Shown piece after piece: positions 20,244 through 29,029 of a stretch of DNA of 64,000 nucleotides (the first letter of the stretch is position 1; every line of letters begins with the position of its first letter). Both the position numbers and the translations under genes were made by a program. Source of the DNA: Arthrobacter nitrophenolicus (lineage in GTDB: Bacteria > Actinomycetota > Actinomycetes > Actinomycetales > Micrococcaceae); contig NZ_AOFD01000013.1 in NCBI RefSeq assembly GCF_000332815.1, positions 1 to 64,000 of the forward strand. Reading direction: 5' to 3'. Below the pieces are notes generated by a model. The model ran no database searches, was not told where the DNA came from, and saw only the letters and a list, made by a program, of their open reading frames with translations.

Positions 20244-20801
20244 GTGCGTTTCACTGCGACGAACCGGGCCCAGCGCGGCAAACTGGCACTGACGGCTGCC
20301 GCCCTTGGCATCGGGCTGCTGACGTCGGGCTGCGGGTACATCAATTCCCAGCAGACAAACGAGCAGTACCAGGCGTCGGACGGCATTGTCACCGACCTCG
20401 GCCCCCTCAAGCTGAGCAACTTCTTGATCGTTTCCAACGGCGAGGACGAGCCGGGCCGGGTCATCGGTGCCGTGTACAACTCTTCGTCCCAGGACGTGAA
20501 GCTCACGGTCAACGGCGCCGAGGGCTCACAGACCGAGATTCCGGTCAAGGCGAACTCCTACGTCCTGCTGAACAACGAAACCGATGAAGCGGTCCTGAGC
20601 ACCACCGGCGGCATCCCGGGCTCGCTGGTGGATATCAAGATCACCGAAAGCGGCACCAACGTCAGCAACACCGTCAAGGTTCCGGTCCTGGACACCACCT
20701 TGCCGGAGTACAAGGAATACCTGCCGGCCGGAAGCACCCCGTCGCCTTCCCCCACGCCGTCACCCACGGCCTCCGAGCTTGGCGGCGGCACCGGCCACTA
20801 G
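20244..20801 (+). CDS. Putative lipoprotein, DUF-type, function unknown
   Basis: 185 residues from the GTG at 20244, chosen because AGGAG (20231-20235) stands 8 bases upstream and the signal peptide begins there. A lipobox LLTSGC (Cys30) follows a hydrophobic stretch. The mature part (YINSQQTNEQYQ, then beta-rich FLIVSNGEDEPG and VYNSSSQDVKLTVNG) resembles actinobacterial copper-chaperone-like or DNA-modifying-neighbour lipoproteins only vaguely, and no function is assigned. The C-terminus has a Pro/Ser/Thr-rich tail. It diverges from carD and is followed by a bidirectional terminator. Confidence 0.8.
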   Translation: MRFTATNRAQRGKLALTAAALGIGLLTSGCGYINSQQTNEQYQASDGIVTDLGPLKLSNFLIVSNGEDEPGRVIGAVYNSSSQDVKLTVNGAEGSQTEIPVKANSYVLLNNETDEAVLSTTGGIPGSLVDIKITESGTNVSNTVKVPVLDTTLPEYKEYLPAGSTPSPSPTPSPTASELGGGTGH

Positions 20802-20822
20802 GCCGCACAGCAAGCCACATGC

Positions 20823-20856
20823 AAAAGGGAGGGGCCTGCCGGCCCCTCCCTTTTGT
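20823..20856. terminator. Bidirectional terminator, lipoprotein / regX3
   Basis: AAAAGGGAGGGGCC and GGCCCCTCCCTTTT form a 14-bp stem around TGCC. A-tract and T-tract on either side let it serve both converging genes. Confidence 0.9.
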
Positions 20857-20891
20857 ATGTCCTGTGATACGGTCATGGACCCGCGGCGCCC

Positions 20892-21572
20892 CTACGGCTC
20901 GAACTTGTAGCCGAGCCCGCGCACAGTCACCAGGTACCGCGGTGCGGAAGGATCGGGTTCGATCTTGCCGCGCAGCCGCTTCACGTGGACGTCCAGGGTC
21001 TTGGTGTCGCCCACATAATCCGAGCCCCACACCCGGTCTATAAGCTGGCCGCGGGTCAGCACCCGGCCGGAGTTGCGCAGGAGCATCTCAAGCAGCTCGA
21101 ATTCCTTCAACGGAAGCAGGACCTGCTCGCCGTCCACGCTCACCACGTGACGCTCGATGTCCATCCGGACCGGGCCGGCCTGCACCGTGGAGGAGATCAG
21201 TTCTTCGGGCTCGCCCTGGCGGCGCAGCACCGCCCGGACCCGGGCCACCAGCTCGCGGGACGAATAGGGCTTGGTGACGTAGTCGTCAGCCCCCAGTTCC
21301 AGCCCCACCACTTTGTCGATTTCCGAGTCCTTGGCCGTCAGCATGATCACCGGGACGCTGGATCGCTGCCGGAGCTGGCGGCAGACCTCCGTCCCGGGCA
21401 GGCCCGGGAGCTGCAGGTCCAGGAGCACCAGGTCGGCGCCATTGCGGTCGAATTCGGTGATGGCGTCCAGGCCGTTGTCCACCACCTCCACTTCGAAACC
21501 CTCTTTGCCCAGCAAATAGGACAAGGGATCGCTGAACGACTCCTCGTCCTCCACAATCAAGATCCTGCTCAA
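20892..21572 (-). CDS. regX3: Two-component response regulator, RegX3/PhoP type
   Basis: 226 residues, OmpR family. The receiver domain has ILIVEDEESF, phospho-acceptor Asp52 in LLDLQLPG, IMLTAKD and VTKPYSSREL. The C-terminal winged helix has GRVLTRGQLIDRVWG and LDVHVKRLRGKIEPD. Its partner kinase gene overlaps it by 4 bases upstream, and phoU lies opposite, the arrangement that marks the phosphate-starvation system in actinobacteria. Binding to the direct repeats at 22886-22925 is an inference. Confidence 0.9.
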   Translation of the reverse strand: MSRILIVEDEESFSDPLSYLLGKEGFEVEVVDNGLDAITEFDRNGADLVLLDLQLPGLPGTEVCRQLRQRSSVPVIMLTAKDSEIDKVVGLELGADDYVTKPYSSRELVARVRAVLRRQGEPEELISSTVQAGPVRMDIERHVVSVDGEQVLLPLKEFELLEMLLRNSGRVLTRGQLIDRVWGSDYVGDTKTLDVHVKRLRGKIEPDPSAPRYLVTVRGLGYKFEP

Positions 21573-22825
21573 GCGCTAGCTCCTCGTTCTTTTGCGCCGG
21601 CGGCGCGGGGTACCTGGGTAAGTGTTGGCTGGTCGGTCCGCTGTCCTGGCTGCTCCTGCCCAGGGGCGGCCGCGGGCGGAACGTCGTCACCGCCGTCGTG
21701 CCCTTCCATCTCGGGCAGGCGGAGGGTGAAGGTGGATCCCTGGCCGGGCTGGGACCAGACGGTCACCTCGCCGCCATGGTTGGAGGCGACATGCTTGACG
21801 ATGCTCAGGCCCAGGCCGGTACCGCCGGTGTGGCGGGACCGCGCCGCGTCCACACGGTAGAAGCGTTCGAAGACGCGTTCCTGTTCTTCCGGAGTGAGGC
21901 CCTCGCCCTGGTCCGTGACGGAGATGGAGACGAGCCCGTCCCGGGACCGGACACCAATGCCCACCCGGGTGTTGGCCGGCGAGTACCGGATGGCGTTGTC
22001 GATGAGGTTGCGCAGGGCGGTGACCAGCAGGTCCTGGTCGCCGAACACCTTGCCCTCGGTCCGGCCGCCCACCACGATCCTGATGTTCTTGCTTTCCGCG
22101 GGCAGCTGGGACCGGTCCACCGCCTCCGCGATCACTGTGTTGACGTCCACGGGGCCGCCCTGCTGGATGACGCTGGCTCCCTGCAGGCGCGACAGTTCGA
22201 TGATGTCCTGCACCAGCGCGGCAAGCCGGCCGGATTCCTTGTGCATCCGCTTGGCGAAGCGTCGGACTGCCTGCTCGTCGTCGGCGGAGGATTCAAGGGC
22301 CTCGGCGAGCAGCGAGATGGCGCCCACCGGCGTCTTGAGTTCATGGGAGACGTTGGCGACGAAGTCGTTGCGGATCTCCTCCGTGCGGGTGATCTCGGTG
22401 CGGTCGTCTGCGAGCAGGAGAATGTATTCCTCGCCGAGCATGGCTGCCCGCACCTGCACGATGATGGTTCCCTGTCCCAGCGGCCCGCGGGGCAGTTCCA
22501 GCTGCTTCTCCAGGATGACGCCGTCGCGCCGGACACCGGCCGTCATGTCCAGCAGCTCCTTGTGGACCACGGTATGTCCGCGCACCAGGCCGTAGGCGTA
22601 GGCTGCGGGGCTGGCACGGACCACGCCGTCCACCGTGTCAACCACCACGAAGGCCCGCCCGATGATGGCAAGTACTTCCGCGGCCCCGGCAGGCAGTGCC
22701 AGCTCCTCTGCGTCGATGTCCAGCAGCTGGCGCTGCTTCTCGCTGACCCGGAAGGCGAGCACGCCAAAGGTGCCGAGCGCCAGGCCGACGAGGCCTGCAA
22801 CCAGACCGATGAGCATAGGATCCAC
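21569..22825 (-). CDS. senX3: Sensor histidine kinase, SenX3/PhoR type
   Basis: 418 residues. One clear membrane segment at the N-terminus (LIGLVAGLVGLALGTFGVLA), then a PAS-like region (about 45-140), a HisKA domain with ANVSHELKTPVGAISLL (His near 161), and an ATPase domain with LIDNAIRYSP, VTDQGEGLTPEE and HTGGTGLGLSIVKHV. The Pro/Gln-rich tail after about 385 is probably disordered. GTG start. It overlaps regX3 by 4 bases. Paired with phoU across a 198-base control region, it is expected to report phosphate status through PhoU and the Pst transporter, which is not in this window. Confidence 0.9.
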   Translation of the reverse strand: MDPMLIGLVAGLVGLALGTFGVLAFRVSEKQRQLLDIDAEELALPAGAAEVLAIIGRAFVVVDTVDGVVRASPAAYAYGLVRGHTVVHKELLDMTAGVRRDGVILEKQLELPRGPLGQGTIIVQVRAAMLGEEYILLLADDRTEITRTEEIRNDFVANVSHELKTPVGAISLLAEALESSADDEQAVRRFAKRMHKESGRLAALVQDIIELSRLQGASVIQQGGPVDVNTVIAEAVDRSQLPAESKNIRIVVGGRTEGKVFGDQDLLVTALRNLIDNAIRYSPANTRVGIGVRSRDGLVSISVTDQGEGLTPEEQERVFERFYRVDAARSRHTGGTGLGLSIVKHVASNHGGEVTVWSQPGQGSTFTLRLPEMEGHDGGDDVPPAAAPGQEQPGQRTDQPTLTQVPRAAGAKERGASA

Positions 22826-22885
22826 AGGTCCACCTTATGCGCTTGCCGGGGCCCATCCGGCGCGTCCGGACCCCCTGCGACCACG

Positions 22886-22925
22886 GTTCAACTAACGTTC
22901 ACCTTCAAGGGCCCAACCGTTTACC
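22886..22925 (+). promoter_or_regulatory. PHO-box-like direct repeats between senX3 and phoU
   Basis: GTTCAAC (22886), GTTCACC (22897) and GTTTACC (22919) lie in 11-base phase, with one degenerate unit skipped. The 11-base spacing and GTTCACC core match the direct repeats bound by actinobacterial PhoP/RegX3. They stand in the divergent senX3/phoU gap, where autoregulation is known in related genera. Binding here is inferred. Confidence 0.7.
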
Positions 22926-23023
22926 GGATACTGGCAGAGTAACCAGTTGGAGTGCCGAACGGCCACACGATTCCTGCTGCCCGGAAGCGGGCCCGGCAGG
23001 GGTTTCAAGGAAAGGACGCCTAC

Positions 23024-23686
23024 GTGCGTAAGGTTTTTCAGGAAGAACTCACCGCGGTCGGTGACCAGCTGGTGGAGATCTCCCGCCTGGTCAGCGAAGC
23101 GATGGACAAAGCCACCACCTCCTTCGAAGTGGCGGATGTGGACCTCGCCCAGGATGTCATTGCCGCCGACGCGCGCATTGACTTCCTGCAGAACAGCCTG
23201 GATGAGCGGGCCATCGACATCCTGGCGCTGCAGGGCCCGGTGGCCAGCGACCTGCGGATGATCGTGGGCTCCCTGCGCATGAGTGCATCGCTGGAGCGGA
23301 TGGGCGATCTCGCCCGCCACGTCGCGCAGCTGGCCCGCCTCCGGTTCCCGTCCACGGTGATTCCGGCGTCCATGACGGAGACGTTCAAGCAGATGGCCGA
23401 GCTGGACAAGGAAATCGCTGCCAAGCTCACCGTCCTGCTGGAGACCCGCGACCTCGAAGTGGCCCGGGACATCCTGAAGGCCAACACGGTCATCAACGAC
23501 CTGCACCTGAGCGTCTTCAAGGCGATCGCCGCGCCGGAGTGGAAAGAGTCGCCCGCCACCACCGTGGACGTGGCCCTTGCCAGCCGCTACTTCGAGCGGT
23601 TCGCGGACCACGGCGTTTCGGTCGCCCAGAAGGTTACCTATCTGGTGACCGGCGCATGGCAGCCGAACGGCATCGAGCACAGCTGA
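23024..23686 (+). CDS. phoU: Phosphate signalling protein PhoU
   Basis: 220 residues with two PhoU helical-bundle repeats (about 1-105 and 115-215). Metal-site-type segments include ARIDFLQNSLDERAIDILAL, SASLERMGDLARHVAQL and SRYFERFADHGVSVAQKV, each with the E/D-x-x-x-D pattern of PhoU. It damps the phosphate-starvation response by linking the Pst transporter to the sensor kinase. The GTG at 23024 was chosen because AAGGAAAGGA stands just upstream and homologues begin with RKVFQEEL. Confidence 0.93.
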   Translation: MRKVFQEELTAVGDQLVEISRLVSEAMDKATTSFEVADVDLAQDVIAADARIDFLQNSLDERAIDILALQGPVASDLRMIVGSLRMSASLERMGDLARHVAQLARLRFPSTVIPASMTETFKQMAELDKEIAAKLTVLLETRDLEVARDILKANTVINDLHLSVFKAIAAPEWKESPATTVDVALASRYFERFADHGVSVAQKVTYLVTGAWQPNGIEHS

Positions 23687-23702
23687 CCGCCACGTCCTTA
23701 AG

Positions 23703-23750
23703 AGCGACGGCGGGCTGGCCACCAAGGGTGACCAGCCCGCCGTCGTTGTT
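23703..23750. terminator. Bidirectional terminator, phoU / gpmA
   Basis: GACGGCGGGCTGG and CCAGCCCGCCGTC pair around a short loop and are followed by GTTGTTT on the plus strand. It lies between two convergent stop codons. Confidence 0.85.
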
Positions 23751-23757
23751 TGCTGCC

Positions 23758-24504
23758 CTATTTCTTGCCCTGGTTGGCGACCGCCAGGATGGCTTCCTCG
23801 GCAGCTTCGGGATCGAGGTAGGTGCCGCCCCGCTTGATGGGCTGGAAGTTCTCGTCCAGGTCGTACACGAGCGGGATGCCGGTGGGGATGTTCAGGCCGG
23901 CGATGGCTTCGTCGCTGATGCCGTCGAGGTGCTTGACCAGTGCGCGGAGCGAGTTGCCGTGCGCGGTGACCAGGACGGTCTTGCCGGCCTTCAGGTCTTC
24001 TTTGATGTCCGATTCCCAGTACGGGAGCAGGCGGACCAGCACGTCCTTCAGGCACTCGGTGCGGGGAAGCGCGTCACCGAGGTCCGCGTAGCGCGGGTCG
24101 TGGGCCTGGGAGAATTCGGAGTTGTCGTCCAGGGGCGGCGGCGGGGTGTCGTAGGACCGGCGCCATTCCATGAACTGCTCCTCGCCGTACTCGGCCAGGG
24201 TCTGGGCCTTGTCCTTGCCCTGCAGGGCGCCATAGTGGCGCTCGTTCAGGCGCCAGTCGCGCTTCACCGGGATCCAGCCGCGGTCAGCCTTGTCCAGGGC
24301 GATGTTGGCCGTGTTGATGGCCCTCTTCAGCAGGGAGGTGTAGAGCACATCCGGGAGCACGTTGTTCTCCACCAGGAGCTCACCGCCCCGTGCTGCTTCC
24401 TCGCGGCCCTGGTCGTTCAGGTCAACGTCCACCCAGCCGGTGAACAGGTTCTTGGCGTTCCATTCGCTGTGGCCGTGGCGCAGCAGAATCAGCTTGTAAG
24501 TCAT
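23758..24504 (-). CDS. gpmA: 2,3-bisphosphoglycerate-dependent phosphoglycerate mutase
   Basis: 248 residues, the normal dPGM length. It interconverts 3- and 2-phosphoglycerate in glycolysis. The phospho-histidine motif is [20 protein letters not shown], and the second catalytic His in [15 protein letters not shown], are present. The ATG at 24504 begins [11 protein letters not shown] as in homologues; longer frames upstream are not supported. Confidence 0.95.
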   Translation of the reverse strand: MTYKLILLRHGHSEWNAKNLFTGWVDVDLNDQGREEAARGGELLVENNVLPDVLYTSLLKRAINTANIALDKADRGWIPVKRDWRLNERHYGALQGKDKAQTLAEYGEEQFMEWRRSYDTPPPPLDDNSEFSQAHDPRYADLGDALPRTECLKDVLVRLLPYWESDIKEDLKAGKTVLVTAHGNSLRALVKHLDGISDEAIAGLNIPTGIPLVYDLDENFQPIKRGGTYLDPEAAEEAILAVANQGKK

Positions 24505-24600
24505 GATTTTCATCCTAGCCGAGCGCCGTTGCCGCCCGCCCAGCGTTACAACCCGACGGCGGAGGAGCCTCCGCTGCCGTGGCAACGGTAAGGTGGGTCG

Positions 24601-25446
24601 GTGGTTCAAAAGGCTGAACGGGTGGCCGCCCCGCAGATCACCGGCAGGAACACCGCGGGCCGGCAGGGCCGGCCGGTGGGCAACGTTACCCGCGGCACCA
24701 CCAATCCGAACCGCATGCGCCGCCTCGACCGCTGGCTGACCGGACCCCAGGCCTGGCGCCTGCGGTCCGCGGCTGACCCGCTGGTGGTGGACCTGGGCTA
24801 CGGGGCCACGCCGGCCACCGCCGTCGAACTGTATGAACGGCTGGCCGCCGTCCGGCCGGACGTCCAGGTCCGCGGCATCGAGATCGAACCCTCACGCGTC
24901 CAGGCCGCCCTGCCCCTTCAGCGGCCGGGCCTGAGCTTCCACGTGGGAGGCTTCGAACTTCCCATCCCCGGCCGCCCCGTCCTGGTGCGGGCCTTCAATG
25001 TGCTGCGGCAGTACGAGGAGGCGGACGTGGCGGGCATCTGGCGGCTGGTCCAGGACCGCCTCCCGGACAACGGCCTGTTCATTGACGGGACCTGCGATGA
25101 GATCGGGCGGCGGGTGACGTGGGTGGCGCTGGACGCCGAACGGCCCCTGTCACTGAGCATTTCAGTCCGCTTCGGCAGCTTCGACCTGCCCTCGGACGTG
25201 GCCGAACGCCTGCCGAAGGCGCTCATCCACCGCAACGTTCCCGGCGAGCGGGTGCACGGGCTGCTGCAGGCGATGGACCGCTCCTGGCTGGAAGCCGCTC
25301 CCCTGGCGTCGTTCGGCAACCGGCAGCGCTGGCAGGGCATGTGCCGGTCGTTGCGCGACGCCGGCTGGCCGGTGCAGGACGGACCGGCCCGGTGGCGTCT
25401 TGGCGAAGTGACGGTGGACTGGGAAGCGGTGGCTCCGCGGCCTTAG
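24601..25446 (+). CDS. Class I SAM-dependent methyltransferase-like protein
   Basis: 281 residues. A basic N-terminal extension (1-55) precedes a Rossmann-like fold with [20 protein letters not shown], the SAM-binding loop, and IEIEPSRV (acidic residue at the end of strand 2). A full set of catalytic motifs cannot be read, so the substrate is unknown. GTG start with AAGGTGG upstream. It diverges from gpmA. Confidence 0.75.
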   Translation: MVQKAERVAAPQITGRNTAGRQGRPVGNVTRGTTNPNRMRRLDRWLTGPQAWRLRSAADPLVVDLGYGATPATAVELYERLAAVRPDVQVRGIEIEPSRVQAALPLQRPGLSFHVGGFELPIPGRPVLVRAFNVLRQYEEADVAGIWRLVQDRLPDNGLFIDGTCDEIGRRVTWVALDAERPLSLSISVRFGSFDLPSDVAERLPKALIHRNVPGERVHGLLQAMDRSWLEAAPLASFGNRQRWQGMCRSLRDAGWPVQDGPARWRLGEVTVDWEAVAPRP

Positions 25447-25501
25447 CCGGATGGGCCCACGCCGGCAGGGGTCCCTGGGCGAGCCTGGGGGCCGGCGGGG
25501 A

Positions 25502-25855
25502 TTACCAGGGACCGTAGGGGCCCATGTTGCGGCTGCCGCCACGGCCTGCGTCCTTGACCGCCGGCCGTACGTCAGCAAGGTACACAGAGGCGGCCACCAC
25601 AGCGGCAAGCCCGAAGAGGCCGAGGGTGCCGAAGATACCGCCGCCGCTGCCGAACAGTGAAATGACGCCAACAAAGGCCGCGCCGCCGGTCAGTGCCAGC
25701 CAAAAGGTCTTGGTCCGCTTGCCGGTTGCCTCGAAGGCGTTGGCGCGGTGCCGCGCGCAGTCCACCACGGCCCAGAGCTCAAGGCCCAGTGCCACCAGGG
25801 CAAGGATAAAGAACACTGCCGTTTCAACAGGCCGAATAATCAGTTCACCGTCCAC
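25502..25855 (-). CDS. DUF2516 family membrane protein
   Basis: 117 residues with three predicted membrane segments (VFFILALVALGLELWAVV, LALTGGAAFVGVISLF, LGLFGLAAVVAASVYLA), the conserved DCARHRANAFEA loop and a Gly/Tyr/Pro tail. Function is unknown; the family is confined to actinobacteria. It lies 9 bases after the cystathionine gamma-synthase gene and is probably cotranscribed. Confidence 0.8.
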   Translation of the reverse strand: MDGELIIRPVETAVFFILALVALGLELWAVVDCARHRANAFEATGKRTKTFWLALTGGAAFVGVISLFGSGGGIFGTLGLFGLAAVVAASVYLADVRPAVKDAGRGGSRNMGPYGPW

Positions 25856-25864
25856 AACCCAAGC

Positions 25865-27053
25865 CTAGCCTCCCAACGTGTCCAGCGCCTGCTCCAGGTC
25901 GGCCCAAAGGTCTTCGACGTTCTCGATGCCCACGCTCAGTCGGACCAGGTTCTCCGGGACGCTCGTCGGCTCGGCAGCATGCCGGCGGCGGCGTTCGATC
26001 AGGGATTCGACGCCGCCGAGGGACGTGGCCGGCAGCCACAGCTCCAGGGCCTGGACAAGCTTGTCCGCTGCCCCGGCGCCGTCCAGTCCCCCGGCAGGGG
26101 CCACCTGGATGCAGACGATGGATCCGAATCCCTTCATCTGGGCTTTCGCCCGCTCATGCCCCGGGTCAGCGGGCAGCCCCGGGAACCGGATGGACTCGAC
26201 CCGGGGGTGGTTGCTGAGCCGCTCCGCGAGGATCATTGCGGACTGCTGTGACCGTTCCACCCGGAGCGCGAGCGTCCGCAGGCCCCGCAGCCAGCCACGC
26301 TTCGAAGGGGCCGGCAATGCCGCCATGGATGGTCCTGTTGTGCAGCAGGGCCGAGCGGATGTCAGGGTTTGACGTCACCAGGGCGCCAAGGACGACGTCG
26401 GAATGGCCCGCCAGGTACTTGGTCACCGAATGCAGGACGACGTCGGAGCCGAGGGCCAGCGGTTGCTGCACCAGCGGCGTGGAGAAAGTATTGTCGGTGA
26501 CCACGATGGCACCTGCCGCGTGCGCCGCCTCCGTGAGTGCCGCGACGTCGGCGATGCCGAGCATCGGGTTGGTGGGGCTCTCCAGCCACAGCATCGCCGC
26601 GGGGCGCGCTCCGGGACCGCCCGGTGCCAGCGCAGCCTTGACAGCGGCGGTATCGGCGATGTCCACGGCGCGGAGTTCGACAAAGCCCTTCTGGGCCAGC
26701 TCCGAGGCCATCACCAGGGTCCCCGAATAGCTGTGGGTGGGCATGACCAGCGCTCCGCCGGCGGGAATGAGCGACAGGGCGGAGCTGACGGCGGCGAGGC
26801 CCGAGGAGTACAGCAGCCCGGGCAGTTCGGCTCCTTCGAGCCGGGCGAGTGCCTCTTCGAAGGGATCCCACGTGGGGTTGGAGTAGCGCCCGTAGCCGCG
26901 GTCGCCGGTATCGAGCGAACCCGTGCCGAAGTAGGTGGATGAAAGGACCAGGGGCGGGTTCACGGGCATGTCCCGTTCCCGCGGGGGACGTCCGGCCGCA
27001 ACCACCACCGTCTCTGCTGACAGGTCGGCCGCGTGCTGTTCGGAAAGACTCAT
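25865..27053 (-). pseudogene. Cystathionine gamma-synthase-like PLP enzyme, frameshifted
   Basis: About 396 residues if repaired. It belongs to the Cys/Met metabolism PLP-dependent family: STYFGTGSLD, RYSNPTWDPFEEALARLE, LYSSGLAAVSS, VVTDNTFSTPLVQQPL, and the PLP-lysine in HSVTKYLAGHSDVVLG. At about 26291 the frame breaks: GPFEAWLA continues as LRGLRTLALRVERSQ only in the next frame. Loss of two C from GCC CTG CGG would explain it exactly. The ATG at 27053 (MSLSEQHAADLS) is the natural start; the open frame further upstream overlaps tmk and is spurious. The expected role is transsulfuration (O-acyl-homoserine plus cysteine), but gamma-lyase activity cannot be excluded. Confidence 0.8.
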
Positions 27054-27174
27054 GGTCAAAAGCGTACTGGCCCGGCAGCCATGTTCCCGGAAGGGCATGG
27101 CAGGGCCGGCAGGCCTGTCCACATGCGCGGTTCCGCAATCGTTGATTGGCCCTGGCGGTCGGTAGTCTTGAGGT

Positions 27175-27873
27175 GTGAGCACACAAGGGTCCGGACTTTT
27201 CATCGCGTTTGAAGGCGGCGACGGTGCCGGCAAATCAACGCAGGCGGCCCGGCTCGCGGAAGCGCTTGAATCCCGGGGGCTGACGGTACTCCGGACCCGG
27301 GAGCCGGGCGGAACCGCCATCGGTGAAAAGTTGCGTTCCCTGGTCCTGGACCATGGCCACGGGCACATTGATGCCCACACCGAAGCGCTGATTTTCGCCG
27401 CCTCGCGGGCGGCGCATGCCACCCAGGTGATCCGGCCGGCACTGGAACGTGGCGAGATCGTCCTGACGGACCGCTATATCGATTCCTCCGTCGCCTACCA
27501 GGGCGCAGGGCGCAATCTCGGCACGGACGCCGTCCGGTCCTTGAACGAGTGGGCCACGTCCGGGCTGCAACCGCACCTCACCATCCTGCTGGACGTTGAC
27601 CCGGCAGTGGGGCGGCAGCGCCGCACCGCCGGTGACGCCGCTGAAGACCGGCTCGAGTCCGAGGCGGACGAATTCCACGGCCGCATCCGCGAGGCATTCC
27701 TCGGACTTGCCCGCAGCCGCCCGGACGCCTACCTGGTGCTGCCCGCCCGGCTCCCGGTCGGGGATCTGGCGGCACAAATCCTGGAGCGGGTGGACGCCCT
27801 GCTGGCAGTCAGCCCAGTCGCCCCGGCAGGTGCGGTTTCCTCCCTTGGCGCCCGTGGCGGCGGTAACCCATGA
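27175..27873 (+). CDS. tmk: Thymidylate kinase
   Basis: 232 residues. It phosphorylates dTMP to dTDP. The P-loop is FEGGDGAGKST, followed by REPGGTAIGE (substrate DRX-type loop region), VLTDRYIDSSVAYQGAGRNLG and LLDVDPAVGRQRR. GTG start; GAGG lies just upstream. It overlaps holB by 4 bases (ATGA), a common actinobacterial pairing. Confidence 0.95.
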   Translation: MSTQGSGLFIAFEGGDGAGKSTQAARLAEALESRGLTVLRTREPGGTAIGEKLRSLVLDHGHGHIDAHTEALIFAASRAAHATQVIRPALERGEIVLTDRYIDSSVAYQGAGRNLGTDAVRSLNEWATSGLQPHLTILLDVDPAVGRQRRTAGDAAEDRLESEADEFHGRIREAFLGLARSRPDAYLVLPARLPVGDLAAQILERVDALLAVSPVAPAGAVSSLGARGGGNP

Positions 27874-29012
27874 CCGTGTGGGACGACCTCCAGGGCCAGC
27901 CCGCCGTCGTCGAACAACTGCGCCAGGCGTCCAGCGGTGACAGCCTGACCCATGCCTGGCTGTTCACCGGCCCTCCGGGATCTGGACGCTCGAATGCGGC
28001 CAAGGCGTTTGCCGCTGCGCTCAACTGCGACCAGGAGGACGTGAACCTGCGCGGCTGCGGCACCTGCCAGGCCTGCCACACCATCCTGGGCGAAACGCAT
28101 TCGGATGTAACCTTCGTCCGGACCGAGAAGGTCACCATCACCATCGACGAGGCGCGTGAACTGGTGGCCACCGCCGGGAACCGGCCGTCGTCCGGGCGGT
28201 GGCGGATCATCGTGGTGGAGGACGCGGACCGGATGGCGGAGCGGACCACCAATGTGCTCCTCAAGGCGATTGAGGAGCCCACGCCGCGCACCGTATGGAT
28301 GCTCTGCGCACCCTCCCCCGCGGACGTGCTGGTCACCATCCGTTCCCGCTGCCGGAGCGTGGCGCTGCGGTTGCCGCCCGCCTCGGATGTTGCCGCCCTC
28401 CTGGTTAAGCGCGACGGCGTCGATCCTGCCCTTGCCGAGCGCGCGGCCCGCGCCGCGCAAAGCCATGTCGGCATTGCCCGCCGCCTGGCCAGGGATGAGG
28501 CGGCCCGGGAACGCCGCCTCGAAACCGTCCGGTTCCCGCTCGGACTGCGGGGCGTCACGGCGGCCGTGATGATGGCGGACAAGCTCGTGAAAATCGCCAC
28601 CGCGGAAGCCGCCAGCTCCAATGAGGAGCGCGACGCCGCGGAGAAGGCCGCGCTGCTAGCCACGCTGGGCGCACCGGAGTCCGGAACCCTTCCCCCGGCC
28701 ATGCGAAGCCAGGTGAAACAGCTTGAGGACGACCAGAAACGCCGGGCGAAACGGTCCATCACCGACTCCCTGGACCGGACCCTCACCGATCTGCTGTCGT
28801 TCTACCGCGACGTGCTGATTATCCAGCTCGGGAATGCTGTGGAGCTGGTAAACGTTGAGCTGAGGAGCGAATTGGAGGAGTTCGCCAGCCGCTCAACGCC
28901 GGAAACCACCCTGGCGCGGATGGACGCAATCAACAAAGCCCGTGAACGCATCACCACCACCAACGTTGCCCCGCTGTTGACCATTGAATCCATGGCAGCC
29001 AGCCTGATCTAG
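27870..29012 (+). CDS. holB: DNA polymerase III subunit delta'
   Basis: 380 residues. This AAA+ clamp-loader subunit has Walker-A-like TGPPGSGRSNAAKAF, a four-Cys zinc module (CGTCQACHTI with the preceding Cys), IIVVEDADRM, and the sensor-1 SRC segment RSRCRSVALRL. The C-terminal half is helical, as in actinobacterial delta'. tmk-holB is the usual pair. Confidence 0.92.
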   Translation: MTVWDDLQGQPAVVEQLRQASSGDSLTHAWLFTGPPGSGRSNAAKAFAAALNCDQEDVNLRGCGTCQACHTILGETHSDVTFVRTEKVTITIDEARELVATAGNRPSSGRWRIIVVEDADRMAERTTNVLLKAIEEPTPRTVWMLCAPSPADVLVTIRSRCRSVALRLPPASDVAALLVKRDGVDPALAERAARAAQSHVGIARRLARDEAARERRLETVRFPLGLRGVTAAVMMADKLVKIATAEAASSNEERDAAEKAALLATLGAPESGTLPPAMRSQVKQLEDDQKRRAKRSITDSLDRTLTDLLSFYRDVLIIQLGNAVELVNVELRSELEEFASRSTPETTLARMDAINKARERITTTNVAPLLTIESMAASLI

Positions 29013-29029
29013 CCCTCCAAGGAGACCCG

